From positions 13,108,936-13,172,935 of the forward strand of contig JANCRA010000025.1 in NCBI GenBank assembly GCA_024362935.1: DNA of 64,000 bases, read 5' to 3'. Each line of letters starts with the position of its first letter. The stretch's first letter is position 1. The notes under the pieces were generated by a model. The model saw only the letters and a list, made by a program, of their open reading frames with translations, was not told the DNA's origin and did not search any database. The stretch comes from Setophaga petechia. Taxonomy: Eukaryota > Chordata > Aves > Passeriformes > Parulidae. Below, piece after piece: positions 1 through 14,100 of this stretch. A program made the position numbers and the translations under genes.

Positions 1-3000
1 GGGTCTTGTTTATAGCCTTCCGTGCACTTGTTGCTTGTGAGGGCAGGGAAATCTGCTGCTGCGCCTGAAAGCTTCTTACGGAGGTAATAGAAGCAATAAT
101 TCCTCCGCTTGCACAGTATGGGAGCCCTTTTTGACAGCAGAGTGTTTTTAAGTGATTATATCTGTAGACACTGGAGTTACCGACAGTAGATAATGTAATA
201 TAAATGTTTGATGTTAGGTTAACCACAGTTTGGATATTCTCAAGTAGCATCAGAAGAAACTTTAAAAAAAGTTTTGTTGGTTTTTTTTTTTATTCCTGAG
301 AGAATCAGGTGTTCATCTCTTGTTTGCTTGGGATGAGCAACAAAGACGCTGAAACATATGGTAATCGGCTGGAAAACAAAGGAGGGATGACAGCTGTTGT
401 TCTTTGCTGGGGTTTTCAAGCAGTGTTAGTTTCTTCTTGTGCTTGTCTTAGCCTTACAACTCAGATGATTTTGTGGCTTCCGTAGATGTGTGGGCATTTG
501 TTTTGAGAAAACCATTAATATTAAATTAGAACTTTTTTTTTGTCACTTTGTGTATGTAAACTATCATGCGCTTGTCACACAGTAGAAAAGCTTTTAGATG
601 TTACCTGCATTCAATGCAGCATTGAAGCTTTTCAGGCAGCTGAATTGTCCTGTGTATCACAACCGTGTTGTGTATTTTTAAAAATGGATCGAGTTTTATG
701 AAACTGACCAGGTCCTCTGGGCAAAGCCTTCTTGGCATAATCTGGCTTTGAGTTGATGTCTTAGAGTGTAATTTAAACTCCTGTTTTCACTCCCTTGCTG
801 TAGTCAGTGTCAGGTAGTGTCGAATTTCTGGCTTCAGCCTGGTTCTGGGCTTCACAGGTCTGTTCTGGAAGTCAGTGAAGAGCTCTGTGCTGCACAGCAC
901 TCAGAATTGTAAAAATCCTCAGAGTCCTTTTTGTAGTGTTTCAGTCTGGAGGTGCTTGTTTGCTGCAGCACCTTACCGAGACTACTTCAGATTTGTGGTA
1001 GCTGCTGTAACAGAGCAAAATATGTTTGTGATCAACAAAAGTAGGCGTTGTGTCTTGGAGTTATGGGTGCAGCACAATCATGAAACATGGCCAGTTTTCC
1101 TTGTTATCTTTGGCTGTGACCTAGCCTTGTTTATAGGAGAAGGGAAGTTTGTGTTATGAGTTCCTTTTTTTTCTTTTCCTGTAGGGTTGCCAGCCACTTG
1201 CAGTTAAGATGATTTCCTGCGGTGGTGTTTGCATTATAGGGATAACTTATTAATAATGTGTGAACTTCATCTGTTCTGTGACACTTAAACCTGTAAGAAG
1301 ACTGTAAGTGTGTGTTAGTAGGCAACATAAAAGGAAGTCATTGTTGTGTTGGAAGTGTAAGATTAGTTGGTACAATACAGAAATTATTCCCTTGTCTGAG
1401 CTGACAACTAAATATGGTTGTGAATAAGTTTGTTGGCAGCTTTGCTGTGAAAGCCATGGAGGTTAGTTGCTAATGTGGAAAACTGAATCAGAATAAGTGC
1501 TGGAGGAGCTAAAAGCTGCACCCCAACCTAGCCCAGGTTTTCAAAATGATGCTTTCTGAGCATAAATCAGATCTGAAAACATAACGTGGTGTGAAGGACA
1601 AGAGTGTATTTTTGGCGTTCAAGCAAAACCTTTCATGGTGAAAACTTCTCCAGCAGATTCTTATATATTATGTGTATATTCTCAAATACAGATTTAAAAT
1701 GCTGTGGGTAGAGAAGCATAAATTGTCTTGCAGAGACAAGAGAGCCAGACCCATGGGGCCTTCCATCACCCCACACCCCAGTCTTTGCCCTATTGGACTT
1801 GAATCAGTGCTGTTGAGCTGGTGACATTGCTGTGAGTATGGCAAGAGGCTAGTGACCAGTGGTTTTGGCAGGGTGGATGAGATTCAGACTGAAAGCCTGA
1901 CTCCTGGACACAGGATTAGAAGGCTGAGCTTTGGAAAGCCTGTGCTTGCTCTAGGCAAGCGTTTCTGTAGATCTGTGATGAAGGAAAATTAATGGGAATT
2001 GGCAGGGCATGTAATGGCAGTGATTTTAATGCTGGGATCTCTGCTGTTATCTCATGTCTTCAGTTGCATGTTCAAGGATCTGTGTCAAGCATTCATGTAC
2101 AAAAGATACTCAATATTAGGCACTAAAAATGTTGCAAGTTTTATGGGTTTTGGATTGCATAACCATATTGTCCAAGGCAGAGCAGCAAGGCTTGCTTTCG
2201 TCAGTGGACATGCTGTTTGTGCATGGGGGAGATCTTGATAAGGAAATTTCAGGAGGTCGCTGGATTATTATGTCATCAGCAATTCAAATCCTTGAACAGA
2301 AGTAGTTCTGAAATGGAAATAGCAGTTTTGAGTATTTGTGATTTGAAAGTGTCTGTCTGAGTCATTCAGTGAGTTTTCTGACAGACGGTGTTGGTAGATT
2401 TGAAAAGACGTTACACGAGATAATGGTGGTGATTGTGAAAAAATATTTGGGACAGTGTTTAAGGAGAGGACTATTAAACTATGGTTTTCTGATAGAACTT
2501 GTTTTAAATGTCTTTTTACAAGATGTATTTCAGCTGGTTGTGCTCAACATGGGGACTGTCTGCCTCTGCTTTTTAAAGCACTCTGTCAAGAGAAGTTTAA
2601 CAAAGAAACTGGTTTTCAAAAATTAAGAATATGAAAACAAATAAGATCCTAGTTCTGATTCTTTAGGAAACTGATTCCTGAAAACATTTTGAACTTTCAC
2701 TTGTTTATTTGAATATGCTCCTACTACTGGAACATTTGACTTTTGAAGTAGGATGTTGCAGGTCAGTGTGTAAGCTAATAAGAAGCAGGAGGTGAGTTGT
2801 TTTCACATAGTTCCTGTTACAGAGCTTTGAAGAGAGCAACCTCCTCCCTTCTAGGTTGTGGAGTGTGAGATGCAGACTTTCACCATCAGGTAACTGTAAA
2901 ATTGAGCTTGCCCAGTGATTACATATATTTTCTGGAAAGTTTGTCTCAAAGGTTTGATTATATAAAAAATATAATCTTAGCTGAGCTTGACGATGACCCT

Positions 3001-3822
3001 GAAGGTTCCCTTTCAGGACAGGGGACAGACTCAGTGTTTGCAGAGGCTGCTCAGCACGCTGGCATGGGGCAGCTGGTGAGGTGACAAGCAGGCAGCCTCT
3101 CTCAGGAGAGGAGGTGCCACACAGCTTAGGCTGTTGCTGCTTGATTTGAGAAACCACAAAGAATTTGAAGTGAGTTGGCAAAGTTAAGGTGCTCAGAAAT
3201 ATGAAAAGCAAATACGATATGTTTAAATAGTATTTTGCTTTCTGATTTAACATGATTGCTCATGTGTTCTGGAGTTGCAGGTCTCTGCTGCTCTGTTGGT
3301 GGAGGAGAAGGTCTCTTTGTCTGACCAGGCAGAATTCTTTGGATTTCTGTGAACTGCATGTGTGTCAGTGATTTTGGGACATCTCAGGGCTGTCCTGTGG
3401 TTAAATTGACTGCAGAAAGGGTTCTTCAAACGTGCAGGTGGATGTAAATTTCTCAGGACAGATAATTGTTAGTGTAGAAAAATTTGCTGCATGGTTCAGA
3501 TGGATTTCAATAGCTGTGAAAATGCACTGGAGTCTGCTGGGATGTGCCAGCTGCTGTAGCTCTCTGTGAGCAGGACTAATTAAGCCCTTGTGAGAACAGA
3601 AAATAGTCAGGCACTATTTACAGGAGGAAAGGGTTGGAACAGCAGAGCTGTAATCATTGGCTCTGAGGTACCTTTAGACAGCAGTAGGCAAGAGAGTAGA
3701 CAATTTGCTTGCAGAATGGGCTGAAAGTCATATCTGAATACTCAGAGTGGGTATTTCAGTGTTCTGCCAGCACATCTGAGATCTGAGTGCATTGCAAACC
3801 TGCTACAGGAAAGGCTACTTCC

Positions 3823-3842
3823 TTTTTTTTTTTTTTTTTTTT
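3823..3842 (+). repeat. T20 homopolymer
   Basis: Twenty consecutive T's lie in non-coding DNA. No retroposon body is recognisable beside it. Confidence 0.95.
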
Positions 3843-6800
3843 GCCCTGTGTTATTCTCTTCTTTCTGCTAGTATTTTATCTCAAAATGCTAAATGTTCAT
3901 GTTTCTCACCTACTGGTGAAAACCAAAGGTACAGCAGATATAGATGTCGTCATGTTACAGTGTTGCCTGCATTTGAACAGATCCTGTGAGAGTCCAGCTG
4001 TCTGCCAGGGTGGTTTGTTGTTGTGAGATGTTGTTTTTCCTAAGGGTGTCTGATCATCTGCATATATTCAAAGATAAGGTGTCACTAGGCTGCTCTATCA
4101 CAAGTACACCAAAGCAATTTCTCATATCTGTTCATCTACTTTGTCTCCTTCTTACCCAAATTAAATGCTCTTTTCCCTCAACATGTTGGTTCCATCTGCT
4201 TAGAGGATTGCAGAGACTGCCATTCTTTGTTTGAAGCCAAGGTCAATTGTGCTGCTCTGTTTGGGTCTAGAAGATGACAATTTATGTGCTGTGGAATTTT
4301 TTAGGAGATCACTGGATGTGTTAAGCAGTTCTACAACTTCTAGATAAGGGTTATTTTGCTGATAGGAGCCTTCAGTGAGCTTTTCTCTGTTTTAATGACA
4401 GCATTCTGGCAAGGTTCCTGTTTTATCTCCTTATTGATGGATTTTTTTTTGCTTGTCAAGTTTGATTTTTCTCAAAATGTTGTCGTAAGTGTGTGTTAGT
4501 AAATTGGATGTTTATGGGTATTTAAATAACAGGCTATTCCTTGAGGGAACGAGCCATGGGCCTTCCTGCTATAGGAAATATTTTCTTCATGTAATTCCAC
4601 AGGCTTCATTGAAGGCCCTTACTTGTGCTCCTTTGATTTCTTGCTCAAACTATTTGGCAGGTGATGCTAGATTTTGGGAGGTGTAACCATGATAAGGACT
4701 TCAAGATCCCATATGTCTGTACATTGTTTCTGTTTATTGTAAAATGCAGAATTTGTGATGGAAATGAGGTAATTGAAGAGAAGCAGTAAAAGCTGGTTTT
4801 GGGTGCAAATACCAACTCTGGCTACTTTGATTAAATCTGAATGGTGATAAAATTCCACAAGTTAATCTTTAACTCTTGCCTGTGGAAGTAAATTGATGGT
4901 GGTGGGATCTGGTACTTCCAGAAGTTCTGAGATGATGCAGCCAATTTACTTGTGAAGAACAATGTGCTTTGGAATTGTGTTTGTTTAAGAATTATTTGTG
5001 TGTCTGTGTTGTCTCTAGAATGACATATGGCATTGCAAGGCTGGTCACAGCAACGTTGCACTGTTCTCAATATTAATCTTTTAGGCAAATAGTTTTTTGT
5101 TTTAATGGAACATGATTGTAGAAATAAAAGTAAGAGCCTATTCATAATTTTTATTAAAGTAGCTGTGTGACAAAGTGCCAACTATTGGCTTTCTGCCTGC
5201 TGTACCTTCAGTGGGGAACAAAATGGATTATTTTCTGAGGTGAGTGTTCTGAGAGTTGGGAAAAGCATAACAAAGTCAACAAAAGCTTTACTTAGTGGTT
5301 TTCTGACCTTTATATGCTCCAAGCTGGAAGGAGGATGCTGAAAAAGGCTTGTGTCATGGTTATCTTAATGTCCATGGTTAAGTGCAACTGCTCCTTGACT
5401 TCCTGCTCTGTGACATTTTAATAATTGGCAACCATGTGAAATCTGCAGCATTACAGAAATAGTTCAATAAGAGATGTCTTATAAAAATCCTTTCCTTTTT
5501 ACAAGCTTCACTAATGTGGGGAAGGAAGTTGCTAGGTATCTTAGACTTGATTTGTAAGGTTTTTCTCAAGGGGCAATTTTCAAATACATTTTTGGTATAG
5601 AAGAGGAAGTTTAAATATAAATACACTATTATTTAAATATAAATACGTACCAATTACTTGTTCTCTTTTTAGATCATCCCCCAGAAGTAGAGTGTGGTTT
5701 GCTAAAGCCTCCTTTCTCTCTGTTAGGATTTTTCATAGGTGTTTCTTCTGGTGTTCTTATATCAACCAGGACTGTAATCAGTAATAAAACGTTAAAACTT
5801 TCTGGGTTACAAAAGAAATCTTTGATTCAGTAGGAAGTGACTTGTTGCTAAAGTATCTGAGATGGTGTCTATTGGTTTTAGTTACTTTGTCTCTAAAACT
5901 CTTCTAATTTAGCCTTGAACCTATGCTCTAGAGTTTAAGGGCAGGATGTATTCTGTCTTGAAGGCAACCCCAATTTTAAGTTAAGCTTATCCTTGATGGG
6001 CAGCAAGAGAATCTGACCAAGTTTCAGAGGCCTGGCATAACTGTTTGTGTCCCAAACACCCCAGCATGTGATGCTGCTGAAAATGCCAGTTGTGTCAACT
6101 GGTTTGGAAGGACTTCAGGGTACAGGTCAGTGTGGGCAAAGGGAGGGGATGCCCAAGACTGTCACAGATAATGCCCCACAATCTCAAGCACTCAGATAAG
6201 GTCAGGGCTGGTGCAGCAGTACAGCTCTGCAGGACTGTGAATAACCAGGACACGTGTTGGGCTGGGGGCAGCAGAGCCTTAAAATGCTGTTGGGAAGGTG
6301 GTACAAGATGCTCTCAAAGCACATTAGTTTTTCATTCCTCCCTGTGAGCCCTTTCCAGCTGACTTTTTCTGGACTGGTTCACTGGATCAAACAGCCCCTT
6401 GTTACACATCACAGTAAAGTCATTGTGAGAAACAAAGCATGATCACAGAACCCATGACTGTTTTCCTCTGAAAACTCATGTCTTGGCTCTGCTTCAATAG
6501 TTCATTATTATACAAGTGCCTGAGGGCTTATCTGCCTGCAAGACTCACATGAGTGTTTTTTGTAGGCTAAGGCCATCCTAGAAAAGGCACAATTCCACAT
6601 TCCTGTTCTTTTAGCAGTAAGTGTGATGTGTCCAGTAGTTCTTGTACTACCACTGGAAATCACATTACATTTTGAGAGGCTATCACATGCAGACATTAAA
6701 ACTTCCTTCTTGAAGATCCTGTTTTGAGGTAACACTTTCTCATTTGAAGCACAAGGGACTCATGAATTGGACAGTAATAGAAGTAATGTCTTTGTAATAA

Positions 6801-8941
6801 ATGAGCAGTTCATAAGCATGTTATTTGTTACAACATTCAGAGTCACAGGTAACATTGGTGGTATTTGGGGTTGACCAAAGCATAGTTGCATAATTCCTAT
6901 CATGGAATGACATTTAGTCATGCTAATGATGGAGCAATTGAGAATTGCTGGCACTTAAAATTAATTACTAGGCAAACATAAAAAGGAAAGGTGGGGAGCA
7001 TACTCATTGCTGCTGCTTGCATCTGAGACTGCTTCTTCAGGGATTGTGACAGGTAATGGACCAGTACCAATTTATTGTGCTGCTTATGGTGATCCAGTTG
7101 CTAAACAAACATTCAGGATGTGTATGTTAAAACTGCTTCTCTTCAGGGATTGCCCAACAGTCTTTATTCATCTTTGAACTTTTGATTTGTTTGTACTGAA
7201 ATCTTGGATTGTCTGGTAAGTTGTCTAGAGAATTGATTATATTAGGAAGCAAGTGGTCTGCTGGTGAAAACCAGTTCTGCTTTCTGTTGGAAATGTTGAA
7301 TAAGGAAGCCATGCAACTGGGGAGGTTTTGAACTGTTGGATGTGAGGCTTTGTATAGAAATATTACCAGCACTCAATGTACATAATGGAGTGTGTGTAAT
7401 GTTGGAGCCAGATTTTCTGGCTGGTGTACTCCTTGCAGTATGGATGAAGTAGGTTGTATGAATTACAAGCCTTTCCTCCTCCACTGGAGTGCAGGGAATG
7501 TCAGATTGAAGCTGTCATGCTGGTGCTTTACAACTCCAGTGACACAGGATCCTAAGATAAACTCAGCCTTCATTTAGGGAAATTTTTAGCCTTTAACAAC
7601 ATGCCATGAAGTGAAGCAGAGAAAATGGAAATGGATTACAGGAAGTCTTCTGTGTTCCTTGCTGGTTTTGTGCTATAATATTTATGTCATAGAGGATCTC
7701 TCCCAAGCTCTGATTTCAAACTCCCATGTGGACCAAAAGCAACATTTTATATGGCTTGACAAAGGTCCCTTTTCACTAACTTCAAGTGACCTGAGGCAGA
7801 TTAACATGCAGATTAATGTATTTGACAGTAATAAATCAGCTTTAACAAGTACCGAGGCAGAGATTTGTTTGGCAGAGAGTTTGGATAAGATATGGTACTT
7901 GGATTTAAGTTGAACATTTTGTAGAGAATGATATAGTGGAGATGGTTAAAAATTTCCTGCTTTCCTTGGTTTTATGCTGATGCATCTTTATGCAATTTAG
8001 CTGTAACTGTGTGGAGCTTAAGTCAGAGTTATCTGGGTGAGTGAGCCTACAAAAATGGAAGGGTATTAATTTAGATGAATGCATGCATTTTGTCATCCAG
8101 TGTGATGTAAATGTTTACAAGCTGCTGCATAGGACACATACTCTTGAGATTTTTTCCCCTCTCTATGTAAATTAATTACGTAGGGTTTTGTTTTCTTGGA
8201 GAAACAGCCTTCATGTTGATTACACATCTTTCTTGTAGGAATCTTAGGCTGTAACCTTCCCAAGCTTGAATACATCACCAAGAGTCAGGGAGGAATTTGA
8301 GGCTTCCTTCCTCACAGGTAGCACAGCTGATTGTCAAGAGAGCAGGTGTGTTGGGGAAAATTATTGCAGTGGTTAGGATTACTGCTGTGTGCTGCTCCAT
8401 GTGCAAGGTACAAGATCTGTCTGTTTCATTGTTCTCTGTTGTATTTCTCAGAAATGAGACTTATGAGAAATTTGAATGTTTCTGTAACAGGGTGACAGTG
8501 TGTGACAAGTGGGGCCTCCAGGTTGGAGTTGATTGTTGAAGTGAGCTGCAGGAGAATATAAACCAGTCAGAGGCAGGGCTGGAAGATGTCATTCTTTTCC
8601 CCTTCAGGAGGAAAACTGTAGCAATGAATTTTTCAATTTGTTTGTTTTTCAATTTTGTCAGTTAGGGGTTTTTTTTTGTATGGGGTGGTGTTTATTGGTT
8701 AGTTTTTTCTTTTCCATTTGCACCTACTGTTCTGACTTTCGTCAGTGGAAATCAGTGACATCAAATTGCTGTGTGACAGTTTGAACACTATCTCTGAAAG
8801 AAGTTAAAAATCATAGTTAACAGATTTTATCTAATCTGTATGTAAGAACAGAAATTAGGGCATACTGAGTGTTCTGATTTCTTCAAGTCTCTGGAAAAAA
8901 AGCAAGTTAATTTCATTGAAACTTGAAATTCCAGGGGAGAT

Positions 8942-9337
8942 TGTCGCAGACACCCTTTTGTGAAAAATCCTTTCTTGGGGGATTTTCCCTGCTGGAGCTG
9001 AGAGGTTTCAGCAGCAAATGTAAACAATGGTTATCTGCTGCTGTGGAATGTAACAGGTCCACCCGTGGTTGGTCCCCTGTAGATGTTTGGATCTGCTGAC
9101 CACTCATGGTGGAGCTGCTCTCGCTCTCTGCCGAGACACAGACCTTTGTTATTCATTCTTTCTATCTCTATTCTTAGCATAGCCAGCTTCTGAAGAAGCC
9201 TCTTTCCTTTTCTATCTCTATGTAGTATAGTTATAATGTTATATATATATCATAACATAATAAATCAAGCCTTCTGATCATGGAATCAAGATCCTGACTC
9301 TTCCATCCTCTAACAAACCCCTGTGACCACCGCAACA
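8942..9337 (+). mobile_element. Solo retroviral LTR, ERVK-like, with 6-bp target duplication
   Basis: The element is 396 bp, starts TGTCGCAGAC and ends in AACA. It is flanked by perfect direct repeats GGAGAT (8936-8941 and 9338-9343); a 6-bp duplication is typical of class II (ERVK-like) endogenous retroviruses. It contains an AATAAA at 9259-9264 shortly after a TATATA-rich stretch. The sequence resembles LTR families I know from songbird genomes, but I cannot name the family. No gag, pol or env sequence is attached, so this is a recombined solo LTR. Orientation is taken from the TG...CA ends and the poly(A) signal. Confidence 0.85.
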
Positions 9338-11165
9338 GGAGATATAATATAAACTAGTAAAACTACCTCTGGCTCAGGATTCTGCCTTCATAGTGGAGTT
9401 GCTGCTTAGCCTTCTGCCTCTTGAGACTCTCTGAGCACCCTCTTGTGTGCAATCCAGGCAGGCTGTGTGATCCCCCTCTGCCTCCAAGCCCTGCTGCAGA
9501 AATACCTTTATGTTCTGGTGCTCCACTCGCTCCGTTTTCCTCCCCCCGTGTGTCACCCATGCTCAAAGTGACAAGACCTCCCTGAAGCAGAGAGCCAGCA
9601 CTTTGTGCTGGTTATGCTGAGCAGGCTGTGGGTGTGGGCAGTGTGAGGGCTGTGCCTGGCTGTGTTTGTGGCTCAGGTCACTGCAGGATGAAATCCTGAC
9701 ATGAGGCTGCCCAGTGTGCCAGCTTGCAGCACCTCTGCCTGAGCCTTTGACCGTGCTCTGTCCCTGACCTGTCTGGTTGTACCCTTTGAGTCTGAGCCCT
9801 GGCCAAGCTGCTGGGCCACCCAGCCAAGCTGACCATTCAGGGGAGGAGGCACAAACCTGGCAGCCACAGGGTTTTTCTCTCCCCTTGTCCTCTTATGGAA
9901 GTCCCTGGCCAGAGGCTCTCAGGGCAGTGCCTGCTGCAAGAGCCTTTCACGCTTCTTGGGTGCCTTTGGGGGGCTGTTGGTATTCTTAGGGTGCTTTGCC
10001 TGCTGTCCCTAGGAAATTCTCTGTTTCAGCCCTCATCCTTTCTTCTACAGAGTTTTTTGTTTTCTGTCTCATAATAATTTGACTTCCTTCCTGTTTTGTT
10101 TTGTTTGTATGCATTAGGTCCTTTGCTGTCCTTCCTCAGAGAGAACTCTGTTTTAGAGAGTTTTTAGTGAGGATATCCTTCCCCAAGGAAGAAAATATCT
10201 TCTAAGCAGGAGTGTGCAAGCAACTTAAAACACACTTGCACTGGTATTCAGGGAGGTTTTTAGAGCTAAAGGTGGCTTCATGTGCTTGATGGGTTTACAC
10301 TGCATCTTCGTCCATTTTCCCTGTAAATCCTCATTCTCTTGCAAAAGGTTCCAAGGTTTGCCTGTTGCTGTGTCAAAACCAAATTTTTTGTGTTTGAGGT
10401 CACCCAGCCTGATCTGCTAACTCTGTGTGACCTTACTTTGGTTGATGGGCAGTGGTTGGGATCTTCATTTTTGTTACTGTTGTTTGGGGTGGTGCTGTTG
10501 TAGACACAAAGATTAGGAAACCTTGTACTTTGTTGAAATCCTAACTGCAGTTTTGAGTGGTCACCTCTGGTTTCACACAAAGCTTTCTTTTCTATGACAA
10601 ACAAAATCTTCTCTCAAAGAACTTAGTAAAGGTGTAAAATGTAAAACTTACAAAATATTGCATGTTAACTAACACATTAAAAATAGAGACAAAATCCAGT
10701 ATTTCTTAAGTTCAAGGCTTGTTTCATTTCTTACTTGTTTACTTTGCTACAGCTGCTTGCTTATCTGCATAGGTCAGGGCTTGCCTGGTTATCTGGGCAG
10801 GTTGAGGGTCCTCCAAGGTTTTCCTTCTGCTTTTCCTCATGTATTAAATTCACAGCACTGCTTATTGGCTGTCTTAGGACTTATAGCCTGTCAGTGTCTC
10901 CTTTTTTCTCAAAATCATACAGATTAGATAAAATCACCTGTGCCACTACTGTACTGCCAATACTGGAGGAGCCTTTCATGCTTTCCATGATGGGGTACCT
11001 GGGGATACAGGTGGGTAGGGCAATGGCTTTACTCTGTTCAGTTCTGACCCCCTGTATGGAGTTCTCAGCCAGAGAACTCAGCTGAGAACATCTTTGCCAT
11101 ACAAATTAGTGTCTGGCTTTTATATGTAGCTCTCAGCCTCAGCTGGGAAGCTTGGCCTGTGTCTT

Positions 11166-11185
11166 CTGTCTGTCTGTCTGTCTGT
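11166..11185 (+). repeat. (CTGT)5 microsatellite
   Basis: Five perfect CTGT units lie in the non-coding DNA upstream of the first coding ADIPOR2 exon. Confidence 0.95.
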
Positions 11186-14100
11186 GCACATCAGGTGACT
11201 CTAAACAGCTCTGTTTCATCTTGGTCACACCCATTGATACAGTAGCTTGTCTTCACATCAAAATGACATTAGACAGCTTATTTTTCTTACAGAGAGAGAC
11301 CACATTCATCCTAGAAAGAGCTTCTTTATTTTCTAACTCCATTGACAGTAGATGTTGTCAGCCTAAGGTATTTTTTTCTTCTTTGCAGAACAGTTTATCT
11401 GTGTAGTTTTACATGTATTAACACCTCTTACAGGTGCAGTTGTTCAAGAGTACCTTCTGTAAGTATTTGAAAACTAGGACAAATAACTATTCAGTAGTTT
11501 GCTGACCCAGTTCTTGCTTTCTGCTCGTGTTCCTTGTCTGGGCCCTTGTCCAGGAAATCAACTGAAATTCCTACCCTTCCTACTCTAAGGTTTGTGAAGG
11601 CTTATCGACTTGGCCATGTTTCCTTCCTGTTCTTAAAGTTTCTTAAAGCCATGGAAAGTCTCCTGTGCTATCTGGAGATTCTTTCTGCAGACAGAAAGCA
11701 CAGGCAGTGAATGCCAGGCTCACTGGTTTGTGTTTGGGTGCTGTTGTAGGAATGTTTGTTTGTGTATGAAAGACTCTGGGGTACAAACCAGCTCTGACAG
11801 GTCACCCCAGCACAGAGTTCCCTCTTGTTGCCAGTTCAGGTGGCCCTGGGGCTGTTTCAGACCTTGTTATTCTATTGTTATTTTCCTGTAACACTTTGAA
11901 GACAACAATGGAGTCTTGCATTCCTTCACCTTTGTTGTTATGTTCTTGTTTGTGGTCAAAGAGGAAGTGCCCCTTGTGCATGTATCTGTTTATTGAAGTG
12001 ACACGTGTGCAGGTATGGCCAAGAATTTATTGCTGCTACAATGGAAATCTTACCAGTGTGACTCAGTTTTTCTTTCTGAAGTCTGACTAATGATTCTAAG
12101 AAGAATGTTGCAGTTTCAGACATGAAAATGTTGCCACACGCAGCTAAAATTGTAACACATGGACTTTTTGGTTTCTGTCTCTGTGATTTATTTTCACCCT
12201 TCCATTGCTGCTCTGGGTCTTTAGACCAGCAGCTGGAGAGGGTAACAGAGGTTATCAGCCCTAGGAGTCATTTGTTGGGGGGAGTATGATCTGGATGTTG
12301 CCTGTTTCTATTTCCTCTCTCTAGGATCCACTTGAGTTTCCTTGCTGTCTTTGCTAATATGCTTTTATTCCTCTTTTCTTTCTTCATTGCTCTAAAGCTT
12401 CAGGTTATCTCTGGGAATGCTTCCCATAATGCTGTTTTCTTTTGTGAATTTCATAATTAGAGTAAATGCTGCATTCTGCACATGATTAAGGCAACCTGGG
12501 TGTCTAATTTCAACTTTTTCTGTTTATGTGAAATTAAGCCTTTATTCTTGTTTTGTAATAAGAGATTTTCGTAAGTGTAAACTTTGTGTCTGTTTCCCTT
12601 GAGGATTTTTTTGCTTAATATCCTGTTGTTGGAGTTTTATGTTGTAAATTATTTTCTGTAAGTAGTTGGACAGAAAAAAATAATCTTTATTTTGCTGTAT
12701 TGGTGCTGATTGTCACTAATCCAATGTTACAGCCAGTCCTCATTGTGCTTAGCAAGCAGTGTAGCTCTGTTACAAAGGGTGGATGGCAATTCCATGCTTC
12801 CAAGTAGGGACACAATATTTTTTTGCACTGAAAGTATTAAAAGATAGGTGCTCCTCATTGCCCAGTTCATTTACAGCACTTTTTTTTTCAATTCCATTGT
12901 GTGTTTGGGGATTTTTCTGGGTTTGAGGCGTGGTGGTTTTTTTGGTGGGGTTTTTTTTTGAGTTGAAGGAGATGTGGATCACACCCATACACACACCCCA
13001 TCCTTATTCCAAAATGATTGTCTGAATGCACCAGCAAGTGGTGTTAAGTCATGGAAAACATCTAACATGTATATTCACAAAATGCTTCCTGATTACTTGT
13101 AAGTTAACATGAACATGTTCATGGTCTTAAACTCTTTCAGTCTTAGAATTTACACTGGGATAGCTGTACTGGTTAGACCACACACTGCAGCAAAAACCTC
13201 TGTGGGGAACAGTGCTACTAGCAGAAAGTATTTTGGTCAAAGAAACCACAGCAAATGACATTTTGTGTGAGTCTCTTAGTCCTGGACCTGCAGATGTGTT
13301 TTGGGTTCAAGGTACAGCCCTGCTTCATTTTAGCAGTATTCTCATAAGGAGACTTGGGCGTTTTGAAATCTCTCCTTAGTCGTAGGACAGTAGAAAGTAA
13401 AAGATTAACTGAACATTTCTGCTTTTAAATTGCATCACTGGTGTCTTACGATATCAGTGTCCTTGGTTCTGGTTTCAGAATCCAAGATGAACTATTAGGA
13501 AATAAATTTATATCTGAAGGAGTGGCACTAAATGTAGAGGAGACTAAATGTTCGCATCAGCTTTTCCTAATTTTCAACAATATTTGTCTTTTCAAACCAA
13601 AATTATTTTCTGACTATTGCATTAAGGAAGTAAAGTAATTAATAAGTAGCCTTACCTGGTCTTAAATCTGGTTTTAATTGGCATAAATTAGATGCAGTCT
13701 AGTTATGGTGGATCTGCTTATTTTCCTTGAATTTTGGTTGTTAAAAAGGAATCTGAAAGATGATTCACTTTTTTGATCCTAGACTGATAGAATTCTGTGG
13801 ATGTGGATTCTGTTTCCACAGTGTTCTGTAGCATTTTTGCTACAGAAAAGTAGCAACTTTTTAGTTGTCTGACTTGTGGCAAACATGTTTTCTGTTTTAT
13901 GGCTTTTGAGGAGAGGGATATGTGCTCTTTTCAGCTGAAGAAATGCCATTGCTGAGGGCAAGTGAAGCAGTAACTTTGCTTCATTCTTATTTTTTTACTA
14001 ATATGGGAATGGAAACATTTTGTAAACCAAACCTGTCCACAAAACAAAACACTGATGAGCAAGCTCACAACCTCATGAGTAAAGATTATCAGTAAAGTTA

